From: Acidovorax sp. NB1
Lineage (GTDB): Bacteria > Pseudomonadota > Gammaproteobacteria > Burkholderiales > Burkholderiaceae_C
DNA: 64,000 bases
Reading direction: 5' to 3'
Assembly (NCBI RefSeq): GCF_005405905.1
Contig: NZ_BJHU01000025.1
Location: forward strand, 248,001 to 312,000
The notes under the pieces are model-generated. The model was not told where the DNA came from, did not search any database, and worked only from the letters and a program-made list of their open reading frames with translations. Below, in pieces: positions 36,617 through 44,798 of the stretch (positions within the stretch are counted from its first letter, which is position 1; every line of letters begins with the position of its first letter). The translations under genes and the position numbers were made by a program.

Positions 36617-38200
36617 ATGACACCCCTTCGCACTCCACGCACTCTTCGTTCCCTGATGTTGGTCGCGCTGGTGTGCGCGCCCCTTGCACTGGCCCACGCC
36701 GCGTCGCTGGACGTCACACCCGACACGCTGATTGAACGCGCCAACCTGCTGCGCGACGCCCGCGAGCGCCCCTGGGACCCGGCCACGGGCCGGCTGGGAA
36801 ACTTGCGGCATGTGCACATCATCGCCAACGACTGCACGGTGCGCGTGGTGTCGGGTGCGGAGAACCGGCTGTTCCTCGGGCGAGGAACGTTCCAGATCGC
36901 CGACACCACCTACAGTGCGGACCGCCACGGTAGCAGCCGCCCCAGACCGTACGACGTGACGATCAGCGCCACACAGGGTGCGTCGACCATCCCGCGCGTG
37001 GGCGCTGACAACACTGCAGTGTGCTTCACGCTGCAGCTGGCCACAGCCCACGAACTGCTGCTGCGCGGTGACAACCTGAAGGTGCTTTTTGACCGGGTGG
37101 ACCTGCCGGTATTGCGCATGAGCCTGAACCCTAGCCACGGCATGAAGCTGTGGTTCCATGAGGCGCGCCCGGGGCTGCTGAGCGTGAGCTCCAACGCATC
37201 GGTGGTGGCGGGTGGTACAGGACAGGTCCAGTGGCTGCAGCTAGCCAGCTCGCAACGCAGCACAGCGCTGCTGTTCCACGACATGGATGCGCGCCACGTG
37301 GGTGTGTCAGCCACCACCACCCGGGCACGGTTTTCCATCCGCATGGGCGCAGACACAGAAGCAGGCTACTACCAGCCGGCCAGCGCGCCGGGCAAGATCG
37401 CACTGGAATACCCGATCTGGATCGATGGCCCCGTCAGCGCGCTCAAAGTGCCTGCGGGCCGCGTGAACCCCATGCCCCTGACCAGCGCCCTGCGGGATGA
37501 AACCCGCGCGCTGCAACAGGAGGTGATGGGCCTTGCCGGCCCCCGGCCGGTACTGCCAACGCCCGACCCTGGCGCTCCACCTCCCCCGGGCGCGCAGGCT
37601 GCCAGCGGTGAGCCCGTCTCGCCGCGCCAGCGTGTCAGCGATGTGCTGCAGCCGCTGCTGCCACGCGGCGTGACCCTGGGCAAGATCGACCTGTGGAAGG
37701 ACGGTGCGGCGCTGGAAGGCCGCGCACCCGATGACGCGGCCGTGCGCGAATGGGCACAAGCGCTGGAGCGCTCGGGCGAGGTGCGCAGTTCGCAGGTGGC
37801 CTGGGTCCGGCGCGAGGCAGACCAGGTAGCCTACCGCGTGCTGGTCACCTTTCTGTGCGCGGCGCCGGGTGACCGCAGCGTGTGCCTGCCAGCGACCGGC
37901 AGCACCTACACCCAACAACAGGTGGAAGACGCGCTGCGCCCGGTGCTGGGCAACGGGGTAACGCTGACCAAGCTGTTGCTGCGCGACGGCAAGCGCGGCC
38001 AGCTTGTCGAGCTGGAGGGAAGCGGCAGCGAGGCAGAGGTTCGCGCGGCGCTGGAGCGCGTGCGCCAGCAGGTCTCCTGGTTGACGGCGTCCAGCTCCGG
38101 CATCGGCCAGGGCACGTTCTCCGCACAGCTGCGCATGGTGTGCACCGTTCCGCCACGCGCAACCCCCGGCATCTGCGCCGCGCCCAGCCCGACCCGCTGA
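36617..38200 (+). CDS. Exported protein with two PilN/GspL-like repeats, function unknown
   Basis: A 527-aa exported protein. The start at 36617 (MTPLRTPRTLRSLMLVALVCAPLALAHAASLDVTP) gives a clean signal peptide of about 29 residues. The N-terminal half (about 30-300) is a beta-rich unknown region. After a Pro-rich linker (LPTPDPGAPPPPGAQ) come two related segments, RVSDVLQPLLPRGVTLGKIDLWKDGAALEGRAPDDAAVREWAQALERSGEVRSSQVAWVRR and QVEDALRPVLGNGVTLTKLLLRDGKRGQLVELEGSGSEAEVRAALERV. They look like duplicated PilN/GspL-type periplasmic ferredoxin-like domains. No pilus or secretion genes are adjacent. I do not recognise the whole protein. Confidence 0.7.
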   Translation: MTPLRTPRTLRSLMLVALVCAPLALAHAASLDVTPDTLIERANLLRDARERPWDPATGRLGNLRHVHIIANDCTVRVVSGAENRLFLGRGTFQIADTTYSADRHGSSRPRPYDVTISATQGASTIPRVGADNTAVCFTLQLATAHELLLRGDNLKVLFDRVDLPVLRMSLNPSHGMKLWFHEARPGLLSVSSNASVVAGGTGQVQWLQLASSQRSTALLFHDMDARHVGVSATTTRARFSIRMGADTEAGYYQPASAPGKIALEYPIWIDGPVSALKVPAGRVNPMPLTSALRDETRALQQEVMGLAGPRPVLPTPDPGAPPPPGAQAASGEPVSPRQRVSDVLQPLLPRGVTLGKIDLWKDGAALEGRAPDDAAVREWAQALERSGEVRSSQVAWVRREADQVAYRVLVTFLCAAPGDRSVCLPATGSTYTQQQVEDALRPVLGNGVTLTKLLLRDGKRGQLVELEGSGSEAEVRAALERVRQQVSWLTASSSGIGQGTFSAQLRMVCTVPPRATPGICAAPSPTR

Positions 38201-38227
38201 GCCAAGGGTCGGTACTTCAGCACTCCA

Positions 38228-38279
38228 AAAAGCCCTCTCCGCTCATCCAATAAGCGTGAATAGCTATTAAAAAGTGAGC
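38228..38279 (-). repeat. 54-bp intergenic element, copy 5
   Basis: Minus strand: GCTCACTTTTTAATAGC (38279-38263), a TATTCACGCTTATTGGAT middle, then GAGCGGAGAGGGCTTTTT ending at about 38227. Its left palindrome arm is degenerate (GCTCA). Located between two plus-strand genes. Confidence 0.55.
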
Positions 38280-38357
38280 GCCTTGATACCCCCGTGACCG
38301 CAGCGTGCGGCGTCTGCCGCTAAGGTACTGGCTGTCTGCCCCTGCCCACAAAGCCCC

Positions 38358-38990
38358 ATGACCCCACCGCCCGCACGCACCTTCCACAGCTACGAACCCC
38401 GCCAGGGCCACGGCCTGCCGCACGACCCGTTCAACGCCATCGTGGGGCCGCGCCCCATTGGCTGGATCTCCACGCAAAACGCCACAGGCGCCACCAACCT
38501 GGCGCCCTACAGCTTCTTCAACGCCTTCAACTACGTGCCGCCCATCGTGGGCTTTGCCAGCATTGGCTACAAGGACACGGTGCGCAATGTGCAGGCCACC
38601 GGCGAGTTTGTGTGGAACCTGGCAACCCGCGACCTAGCCGCGGTGATGAACCAGAGCTGCGCCGCCGTGCCACCTGAAGTGAGCGAGTTCGATCTGACCG
38701 GCCTCACCCCCCTGCCCTCCACGCGCGTGCGCCCGCCACGCGTGGCCGAAAGCCCGGTCACCTTTGAATGCCGCAGCACGCAGATCCTGCAGCTGCAGGG
38801 GGCGGACGGGGCCCAGGTGGACACCTGGCTGGTGCTGGGCGAGGTGGTGGCTGTGCACATCGATCAGGCGCTGCTGAAAGACGGTGTTTACGACACCGCG
38901 AACGCGGGGCATATCCTGCGCGGCGGCGGCCCGGCGGACTATTTCACGGTGGGGCCGGAGCAGTTGTTCAGGATGTACCGGCCGCGCTAG
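38358..38990 (+). CDS. Flavin reductase-like, FMN-binding domain protein
   Basis: A 210-aa flavoprotein of the flavin-reductase (flavoredoxin, DIM6/NTAB) family that reduces or binds FMN. Signatures are NAIVGPRPIGWISTQNATGATNLAPYSFFNAFNYVPPIVGFAS (FMN phosphate and isoalloxazine contacts), TVRNVQATGEFVWNLAT, ESPVTFECRSTQILQLQ and VLGEVVAVHID. Many relatives are stand-alone reductases of unknown partner; no monooxygenase sits next to it. Its 3' end overlaps the convergent lipoprotein hydrolase gene by 23 nt, an uncommon tail-to-tail overlap. Confidence 0.91.
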   Translation: MTPPPARTFHSYEPRQGHGLPHDPFNAIVGPRPIGWISTQNATGATNLAPYSFFNAFNYVPPIVGFASIGYKDTVRNVQATGEFVWNLATRDLAAVMNQSCAAVPPEVSEFDLTGLTPLPSTRVRPPRVAESPVTFECRSTQILQLQGADGAQVDTWLVLGEVVAVHIDQALLKDGVYDTANAGHILRGGGPADYFTVGPEQLFRMYRPR

Positions 38991-40080
38991 GAACCTGCTG
39001 CTGCTCTCGTAGCAGTCGCAGCGGCTCACACAGCCCGGCGGCCGGTTGACGGGCCCATTGCTCGGTCCAGGCCCACACCTGCTGCACGCCGTCCACCCCT
39101 GCGGCGGCACGCTGCAGGCCGTGGTCGGCACCGTCGATGCGCCGCGCGCAGTAGGGCACGGTGCGCAAGGCAGCCAGCTCCGCAAAACGTGTGTAGGCCA
39201 CGGCGGGCACCAGCGCATCGTCGCTGCCCCACACCTGCAGCAGCGGCCAGGGACCTTGCAGCAGGGGCAGGGTCAGCGGCCAGTTCCACAGGTCGCGCCA
39301 GTAACCCAGGCTGCGCCCCTGCACTACCACGCTGTCGTGCGGAGCGCCCGCCACGATCTGGCCCAGCGCTGCCCAGTCGCCCTGCACGCCCAGGCGGCGG
39401 GCCTGCAATGCCCCGGCCTCCTGCGGGTCCAGCCCGCTGGAGCCGATGAGCACCAAGCCTGCGATCTGTGGCACCTCGGGCGCCAGCGCAGGCAGCAGCT
39501 CGGCCCCTTCAGAGATGCCCACCAGCAGCTGCGGCAGCGCGGGCTGCCCCTGGCGCAACAGCGCATCCGCACGCAGGGCCACACGGGCGTGTGCGAGCCA
39601 AGTGGAATGCCGGTCCCGCAAGACAAAGCTGTGCGGGCAGTCGGCGGGGGCGGTGCGGGCTCCGGGGTCTACGCCCGGCTTGTGCAGCACCAGCACCTGC
39701 GCGTGCAGCAGGCCGGCAAAGTAGCGCTCCGCGATCGGCTCCATGCCCGCGCAACCCGAACCGGGAACAACGATCACGCGGTAGCGCAGGGGTGCCGTGC
39801 GCTCGCCACGCTGCAGTGCCTGGAGCGTCGCGCCGCTCGCACCGGGCAAGGTCTGCCGGACGAAGCCAGCGCCCGGTGCCGGGCCCTGCGCGGTGGCGGG
39901 CGGCAGAGGGTCTGTTGGTGCCGCAATCGCGCTCTGAGGTACGTGCGAGGCTGCGCAACCGGCCAGCACCAAGGTCAGGGCGGCAGACGCAAAAAAGGCC
40001 AGCGCAGGGCTGGCCTTGGAGAGGGCGGGCGCCGCACTGGCCGGTGCCCCCAGGGGTTGCTGGTGCACGGTGGGGCGCAC
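38968..40080 (-). CDS. Alpha/beta-hydrolase fold lipoprotein
   Basis: A 370-aa predicted lipoprotein. A hydrophobic segment ending LTLVLAGC puts the lipidated Cys at residue 42, so the N-terminus is long for a signal, or the true start differs. Hydrolase features are VIVVPGSGCAGMEP (oxyanion), the nucleophile elbow LLVGISEGAEL with Ser190, VWGSDDALVP (acid) and RIDGADHGLQ (His). The substrate is unknown. The start region contains a perfect intrinsic terminator of the upstream operon (39991-40017), so expression may be attenuated. The stop lies 23 nt inside the convergent flavin-reductase gene. Confidence 0.75.
   Translation of the reverse strand: MRPTVHQQPLGAPASAAPALSKASPALAFFASAALTLVLAGCAASHVPQSAIAAPTDPLPPATAQGPAPGAGFVRQTLPGASGATLQALQRGERTAPLRYRVIVVPGSGCAGMEPIAERYFAGLLHAQVLVLHKPGVDPGARTAPADCPHSFVLRDRHSTWLAHARVALRADALLRQGQPALPQLLVGISEGAELLPALAPEVPQIAGLVLIGSSGLDPQEAGALQARRLGVQGDWAALGQIVAGAPHDSVVVQGRSLGYWRDLWNWPLTLPLLQGPWPLLQVWGSDDALVPAVAYTRFAELAALRTVPYCARRIDGADHGLQRAAAGVDGVQQVWAWTEQWARQPAAGLCEPLRLLREQQQVPSAAGTS
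39991..40017 (-). terminator. Intrinsic terminator inside the 5' end of a coding region
   Basis: On the minus strand AAGGCCAGC-N5-GCTGGCCTT followed by a T-run: a perfect 9-bp stem (40009-40017 with 39995-40003) and six consecutive T (39996-39991). It lies 70 nt downstream of the CsgG-like gene stop (40087) yet within codons about 22-30 of the following hydrolase gene. It could end the envelope operon or attenuate the hydrolase gene. Confidence 0.8.
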
Positions 40081-40086
40081 GGCGGC

Positions 40087-41049
40087 TTACTTGAGGATCA
40101 GCACCTGCTCGGGCTGCTGGGGCTGCGGCACGGGCATGGGCTGGCCACCTTGCTGGTACACCGGCGGCGGGCGCACGCCGCGCGCCAGATTGGCGTCGGT
40201 GTAACCCAGCTGCCCGGCGAGCTGCTGGTACACGTCCTGCGCCAGCGACAGCGAGGTTTCGCGCATCACCTTGGCGCGGTTGGGTGGGGCGATGTCGCCA
40301 CGGATCGACAAAATCTTGGTGTCGTTGCCTTCGCCCTGGGCGGAGAACGCGGCCTTGATCTCGTAGGTCTTGGTGTTGATGAGCGAGAAGTCCGCCAGCA
40401 GCTGCAGGCCGTACTGGCGCGTGGCGCTGGTGGTGCCCTGCAGGGGCGAGAGCGCATCGGTGAACTCGATGCTCGACACCACGCCAAACAGCACGTAGTC
40501 GGCGCCGTTGAACTCGCCCTTCTTGATGCGGGTGATCACGTCGTTGACCTGGGGCTGCACCTGGGGCGTGGCCATCTTGCCGCCCTGCACCTGGTTGAGC
40601 ACCTGCTCGGCCTTGCTCGGCTGGGGCTTGCCCGCGTCAAAGCCCTTGCCCTGAATCAGGCGGAAGTACGTGCCCTGCAGGATGGCGCCCTTGATGTCGT
40701 TGGTGTAGCCACCCAGCTCGCGCTGTTCGATGTAGCTGTAGCGCCCGGCCACGTAGGTGCCGCTGGCCTGCTCGGACGCCTGCATCGAGTGGCTGCCCGA
40801 GTGCGAGCCGCCACCGCCATAGGGGCCGTGGCTGTAGCCACCGCTGTGGCTGCCGCCAGCGCTCATCTGGCTGCTGCGCTGGTAGGTACCGGCCAAGAAG
40901 TATTCGGACACGCGCTGGGCGTAGGCCAGGTCGGTCACGGCGATCTTGGGCGCCGCGCCGGGCTGCTGCGCCTGGGCGCCCGTGCCCCAGGCCAGCGTAG
41001 TGGCCGCAATCACGGCCAGGGCCGCGTGGAGGGTGATTCTTCGTTGCAT
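40087..41049 (-). CDS. CsgG-like exported protein of the LpoB operon
   Basis: A 320-aa exported protein with a signal peptide of about 27 residues (AALAVIAATTLAWGTGAQAQ). AGGAG precedes the start at 41049. It shows the CsgG/LpoB-like beta-alpha pattern: KIAVTDLAYAQRVSEYFLAG, YIEQRELGGYTNDIKGAILQGTYFRLI, DYVLFGVVSSIEF and LQLLADFSLINTKTYEIKAAFSAQGEGNDTKIL. It lacks a lipobox Cys at the signal end, unlike true CsgG. A Gly/Ser/His-rich insertion occupies about residues 60-95. Last of the operon COG3014-ycfL-lpoB-this gene. Possibly a periplasmic partner of the LpoB-like protein; not curli, since no csgA/B are present. Confidence 0.6.
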   Translation of the reverse strand: MQRRITLHAALAVIAATTLAWGTGAQAQQPGAAPKIAVTDLAYAQRVSEYFLAGTYQRSSQMSAGGSHSGGYSHGPYGGGGSHSGSHSMQASEQASGTYVAGRYSYIEQRELGGYTNDIKGAILQGTYFRLIQGKGFDAGKPQPSKAEQVLNQVQGGKMATPQVQPQVNDVITRIKKGEFNGADYVLFGVVSSIEFTDALSPLQGTTSATRQYGLQLLADFSLINTKTYEIKAAFSAQGEGNDTKILSIRGDIAPPNRAKVMRETSLSLAQDVYQQLAGQLGYTDANLARGVRPPPVYQQGGQPMPVPQPQQPEQVLILK

Positions 41050-41069
41050 GGTGTGCTCCTTGTGAAAGA

Positions 41070-41687
41070 TCAGCGCTTGCTGGTCTTTCTGATTTCTTTC
41101 TCGTCCTGCCATTCGATCGTGCCTTCCTGCACATCAAACAGCTTGAGCGTGAACTTGTAGTACACGTCCTTGGTGGCGTTGTTCTGCTTGACGATGCTGG
41201 TCAGCTCGCCTTCCATGCTGTATTTGGCGGCGGTCATCTGGCCGACCTTGGCGGTTGTGCCCTGCTTGTACAGGCCGCTCTGGTTCTGGCGCTGCAGCTC
41301 GTCCACACCGGCCTGCATTTCGTTGATGGAACGCACAAAGCGCACCTTGCCTGACTTGACCAGCGAGGTCTGGATCGAGTTCATCACGTTGGTGGTGTCG
41401 ATGTACTCGCTGGTCTTGTTCTTGACAGTGGAGATCGTCACCGTGGGGCGGCCCTGGAAGATGCCGGTTTCGAGCAAACCGCCGGTCATCTTCTCGGCAA
41501 TCATCTGCAGGTCGGTGGAGCCGAATTCGTTGGTCACCAGTTCGACGGCCTTGGCGTCGCCGTAGTTGACCTGGCGGTCAAAACGCACGGTGGGCGAGGA
41601 CAGGTTCTGGCAGGCCGACAGGGCCAGGGTGCCGGCCGCGAGGGCCAGGACGAGCGCAGTGCGCTGGATACGGTTCTGGGTGGTCAT
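41070..41687 (-). CDS. lpoB: LpoB-like penicillin-binding-protein activator lipoprotein
   Basis: A 205-aa outer-membrane lipoprotein of the LpoB family, which in E. coli reaches through the periplasm to activate PBP1b. Start at 41687; the lipoprotein signal ends LALSAC (Cys26). The family fold is visible: VNYGDAKAVELVTNEFGSTDLQMIAEKMTGGLLETGIFQGRPTVTISTVKNKTSEYIDTTNVMNSIQTSLVKSGKVRFVRS. YcfL, COG3014 and CsgG-like genes flank it. The order YcfL then LpoB is the same as in E. coli. Whether it targets a PBP here is inference from family. Confidence 0.82.
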   Translation of the reverse strand: MTTQNRIQRTALVLALAAGTLALSACQNLSSPTVRFDRQVNYGDAKAVELVTNEFGSTDLQMIAEKMTGGLLETGIFQGRPTVTISTVKNKTSEYIDTTNVMNSIQTSLVKSGKVRFVRSINEMQAGVDELQRQNQSGLYKQGTTAKVGQMTAAKYSMEGELTSIVKQNNATKDVYYKFTLKLFDVQEGTIEWQDEKEIRKTSKR

Positions 41688-41729
41688 GGTTTTCAACTCC
41701 TCACTCAACAATCGGGGTGGGCGGCGCGA

Positions 41730-42137
41730 TCAGCGCGGCTCCACATTCATTTCCAGGCGCAGATCGACAGCCGCAGACGTGGGCGCCACGCTCTTGACGG
41801 TCTGTTGGCCCAGGCCGAGCACGCTCATCTGCTTCCAGGACTCGCCATCGCCCACCTGGTTGCCCACGTTGTCCAGCCACTTGAAGCGGTAGAACACGGT
41901 GCGGTCGGTGCGACCCATATTGGCCATGTCGGCCTGCACCACCAGGATGTCGTTCTTGCGCACGATGCGCATCTCACGCACGGCGATGCTGTTGGCTTCG
42001 CCACGCAGGGCGACCTTGGAGGCAACTGCCAGCGGGGTGGCTGGGTCATGCAGTTGGGCGCTGGCGTTGGTGGCCAGGGCGATCAGGCCCGCGCACAGCA
42101 CGGTGGGGATCGCGGCGGGGACAAAACGGTTTCTCAT
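41730..42137 (-). CDS. YcfL-like exported protein (DUF1425)
   Basis: A 135-aa periplasmic protein. AAGGAG sits correctly before the start at 42137; an upstream in-frame extension was rejected. The signal peptide is residues 1-27 (VLCAGLIALATNASA). The mature part is a single beta-sandwich-like domain: NSIAVREMRIVRKNDILVVQADMANMGRTDRTVFYRFKWLDNVGNQVGDGESWKQMSVLGLGQQTVKSVAPTSAAVDLRLEM. This matches YcfL/DUF1425, the gene that also precedes lpoB in E. coli. It has no lipobox, unlike E. coli YcfL. No biochemical role is known. Confidence 0.82.
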   Translation of the reverse strand: MRNRFVPAAIPTVLCAGLIALATNASAQLHDPATPLAVASKVALRGEANSIAVREMRIVRKNDILVVQADMANMGRTDRTVFYRFKWLDNVGNQVGDGESWKQMSVLGLGQQTVKSVAPTSAAVDLRLEMNVEPR

Positions 42138-42172
42138 GCCGAAGGCTCCTTGAATGGGGTCGGAAACAGGGA

Positions 42173-43711
42173 TCAGTTCTTGGCGGCCGCTGCGGGCTGG
42201 GCTGCCGTGGGCTTGACGGTAGACGCGGGCACGGGGCGGGTGCGGTTGTTGTTGGTGGTGCGCACCGGGGCAGCGGGTGCCGCCGCTGCGGCGGGGGCAG
42301 GCTGGGGCGCAGCGGCCACGGTGGGCAACTGGCCCAGCATGGCCACGTCGCCGGTCAGAACGCTGTTGTCGTACATGCGCAGGGGCACCAGGGCGTACTG
42401 GCCGTCGATCTTGATGGGCTGGGGCAGCTGGCGGCCGTTCACGCTCACCAGGTGTTCGCCGGGCGGCAGGTAGCCACGGGCCACGTACACGCGGCCGGGC
42501 AGCATGCGCCACATGCGGTCATCAGCCTGCTCGGTGGCCACCGAGGCGGCCGCGCCGATGATGCCGCCGATCAGGCCGCCGCGCTTTTGCAGCTCGTTCT
42601 GCAGCACGCCCTTGGCCACGGCGCGGGTGAAGCCGCGCAGCACCATGCCGGGCATTTCGTCCTTGAGCGCGCGGCGTGCCATCACGTTCACGTCCACCAC
42701 TTTTTCGAGCTTGAGGTCGGTGCCCGCCGCAGAAATGGTGGTCAGCAGCGCATCCTTGGAAGGCTCGATCACGGGGTAGGAGATGCTGGCCGTGACCAGG
42801 CCGCGCCCGGTGGGCACGGGGATGGTGAAGGCCTTGGGCTTGCGCGCGGGGGCGTCACCGGCTTCGACGATGAAGAGCACGTCGGTCATGCGCTGGCGGC
42901 GCTTCCAGGTGAAGCCGGTGCGGTTGTCCAGGCCACGCAGGCCTTCTTCGAGCACGGCCGTTTCGGGCTTGAGTTCAATCGCCTTGCGGTAGCCGGGCGC
43001 GGCCAGGCCGGGCTCGTTGAGCATTTCGTACAGGAAACCAGCCAGGTAGTGGCTGAGCGCGTTCTGGTAACCGTTCTTGAGCGCCAGCACCTCGGGGTCG
43101 TTGAGCGTCTCGACGGGGTAGCCGTTCAGTTCCTTGCCGCCGGACGTGGCGCCCTTGGACTTGGCTTCTTCTTCAGCTGCCAGGGTTTCCTTGGCGCGGA
43201 ACTCGGCAATGATGGCTTCGCGTTCGTGCGTGCGCTTGATGTCCACGCGGGCGTTTTCAAAGTCGCCCACGGCCATGCGGTTAAGCGCCAGGCGCGTGGT
43301 CACCCACACCTTTTCGTAGTCCTGGCCTTCGTAGACCTTCAGGCGCTCGCTGATCAGCGCGGCTCCCACGGTGCCCATGAGCTTGCTGGGGTTGGTCTTG
43401 GCGGTCTCTTCCCATTCCTTGACCTTGTTGTCGGCCAGCAGGAAGGCGTTGGTGCTGTCGGGGTAGCGGCGGTCCATGCGCAGCAACTCGCCGCGTTCCA
43501 TGTTGTAGAGCAGCGCTGTCTTTTCCTCTTCGGTCTTGGCCGTGCTTTCGAGCTGGGCGATGGCAGCAGGAATGCCCCCCGAGCGGCCGGCGGTCTGCAT
43601 GTCGGTGGCCAGCTTGTCGTGGCTCTGCATGGTGGCGCAGCCGGTGAGGGCAGCGCTCAGCGCCAGCACCCACAGCAGGCGCGGACGGAAACGAGATGGG
43701 TGGGCGGTCAT
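42173..43711 (-). CDS. COG3014-family lipoprotein
   Basis: A 512-aa lipoprotein, first gene of the envelope operon. AAGGAG precedes the start at 43711. The signal ends ALTGC (Cys25). A helical TPR-like region about 30-260 (LLYNMERGELLRMDRRYPDSTNAFLLADNKVKEWEE; YQNALSHYLAGFLYEMLNEPGLAAPGYRKAIELKP) is followed by a beta-rich part that includes RRALKDEMPGMVLRGFTRAVAKGVLQ and RMWRMLPGRVYVARGYLPPGEHLVSV. The C-terminus is Ala/Pro-rich and likely disordered. The COG3014 group is recurrently found next to LpoB- and YcfL-like genes. The mechanism is unknown; a scaffold at the outer membrane is plausible. Confidence 0.8.
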   Translation of the reverse strand: MTAHPSRFRPRLLWVLALSAALTGCATMQSHDKLATDMQTAGRSGGIPAAIAQLESTAKTEEEKTALLYNMERGELLRMDRRYPDSTNAFLLADNKVKEWEETAKTNPSKLMGTVGAALISERLKVYEGQDYEKVWVTTRLALNRMAVGDFENARVDIKRTHEREAIIAEFRAKETLAAEEEAKSKGATSGGKELNGYPVETLNDPEVLALKNGYQNALSHYLAGFLYEMLNEPGLAAPGYRKAIELKPETAVLEEGLRGLDNRTGFTWKRRQRMTDVLFIVEAGDAPARKPKAFTIPVPTGRGLVTASISYPVIEPSKDALLTTISAAGTDLKLEKVVDVNVMARRALKDEMPGMVLRGFTRAVAKGVLQNELQKRGGLIGGIIGAAASVATEQADDRMWRMLPGRVYVARGYLPPGEHLVSVNGRQLPQPIKIDGQYALVPLRMYDNSVLTGDVAMLGQLPTVAAAPQPAPAAAAAPAAPVRTTNNNRTRPVPASTVKPTAAQPAAAAKN

Positions 43712-44032
43712 GGATGCTCCTTGCAGATCGGTCGGTTGCTCACCAGAAACACACCGCGCTTCCCATGCGCAGCCGCGCGACAGCCCCGCCAAAGGGAGGG
43801 TGCGGCGAATACGGCGTGCGTGGTGGAAGTCCGGTCAAGGCGGGTGCTGGCAGCCCGTGCGCCCCCTCCCGGCGCGGATACGTGCTGTGTGCGACCCCCT
43901 CTGGCTGTGAGTTTCTTGGTTGTTGTGTATGGGGTTGTAGCCAGCCGCGCAATGTAGCAAAAGCTTGTATCTTTTCTGTAACCGTTCGGTGCCTGGGACA
44001 CAGGCTGAAACAAAAGCAGGGCGTGGTGCATC
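43712..44032. other. 321-bp non-coding region before the envelope operon
   Basis: No open frame with coding character is seen. The right part (43951-43981) holds a possible minus-strand promoter (see separate entry). The left part is GC-rich and resembles a 5' leader with G-rich runs. No repeat of either family found elsewhere in the window is present here. Confidence 0.5.
43951..43981 (-). promoter_or_regulatory. Candidate promoter of the COG3014-YcfL-LpoB operon
   Basis: Minus strand: TTACAG (43981-43976), then an AT-rich spacer of 19 bp, then TGCTACATT, an extended -10 (TGN plus TACATT at 43956-43951). It is the only AT-rich stretch in the 321-bp gap and would give a leader of about 235 nt. 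Confidence 0.35.
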
Positions 44033-44779
44033 TCAGCCCTCCACGCGGTTCAGTGGCATACGGTACAGCCACACCACACGCCCACCGGGCGCACGCAGCT
44101 GGGCGCTGGGCAACCAGCCGGGCACGGCGAATTCCAGGCTCACCAGCCACGCGCCGGGTGCCAGCTCGGCCTGGGCCTTGGCAGCCGCGCGGGCCATGCT
44201 CTCGGGCCGCTGGAACAGGTACACCATCTGGTAGGTGCTCCAGTCGGCCTTCCACATGTCGGCACGCTGCACCCGGGCCCACGGGCAGCGCAAGGCGCAC
44301 AGCAGGCGCAGCGGCCAGCTCCACTCCAGCCCCTCCAGCTGGGCCGCAGGGTAGGCGTGGCGCAGGGCCTTGAGTCCATCGCCCAGGCCACAACCCGCAT
44401 CGAGCACGCGTGCGCCCAGAGGCAGCGGCGCCTGCACGGCCAGGGACTGCAGCGCGTGGCGTGGGGTGGGGAACAGCGGCGCATCGCGCCACGCGTTGAG
44501 CGGGTACACCAGCAACAGCAGCGCCAGCGGCACCAGCCACGCCCATGTTGGCAGGCTGGCCGCCCCCAGCAGCGCCAGCGACAAGGGGAACCCCGCCGCA
44601 ATCAACCCCCGCCGCCACCAGCTGCCGCCCAGCACACTGGCGGCCGTACCCAGCAGGCAGGCGGCCAGCAAGGCCCCCACGGGCGGCACGGCCGCGCGTT
44701 GCAGCGCGACAAAAATCAGCCACGCACCCGCCCACGCCATCAGCGCGGGCAAGGGCCAGGGCATGCGCAGGGCAAGCAT
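44033..44779 (-). CDS. Membrane-anchored class I SAM-dependent methyltransferase
   Basis: A 248-aa protein with about three to four N-terminal hydrophobic helices (residues 8-95, Trp/Ala/Leu-rich) followed by a methyltransferase core. Motif I is VLDAGCGLGDGLKAL (125-139). Acidic motif II is LEGLEWSWPL. A later strand VYLFQRPESMARAAAKAQAELAPGAWLVSLEF matches motifs III/IV. The core is short (about 125 aa), so substrate recognition may depend on the membrane part. The gene lies 19 nt downstream of the 44799-46133 gene, so the two may be co-expressed. The methylated substrate is unknown. Confidence 0.8.
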   Translation of the reverse strand: MLALRMPWPLPALMAWAGAWLIFVALQRAAVPPVGALLAACLLGTAASVLGGSWWRRGLIAAGFPLSLALLGAASLPTWAWLVPLALLLLVYPLNAWRDAPLFPTPRHALQSLAVQAPLPLGARVLDAGCGLGDGLKALRHAYPAAQLEGLEWSWPLRLLCALRCPWARVQRADMWKADWSTYQMVYLFQRPESMARAAAKAQAELAPGAWLVSLEFAVPGWLPSAQLRAPGGRVVWLYRMPLNRVEG

Positions 44780-44798
44780 GGGGTGTGTTCTTTCTGGA

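Noticed and set aside
40087..41049. Curli biogenesis locus
   Set aside because: Only a CsgG-like fold is present; no csgA, csgB, csgE or csgF genes nearby.
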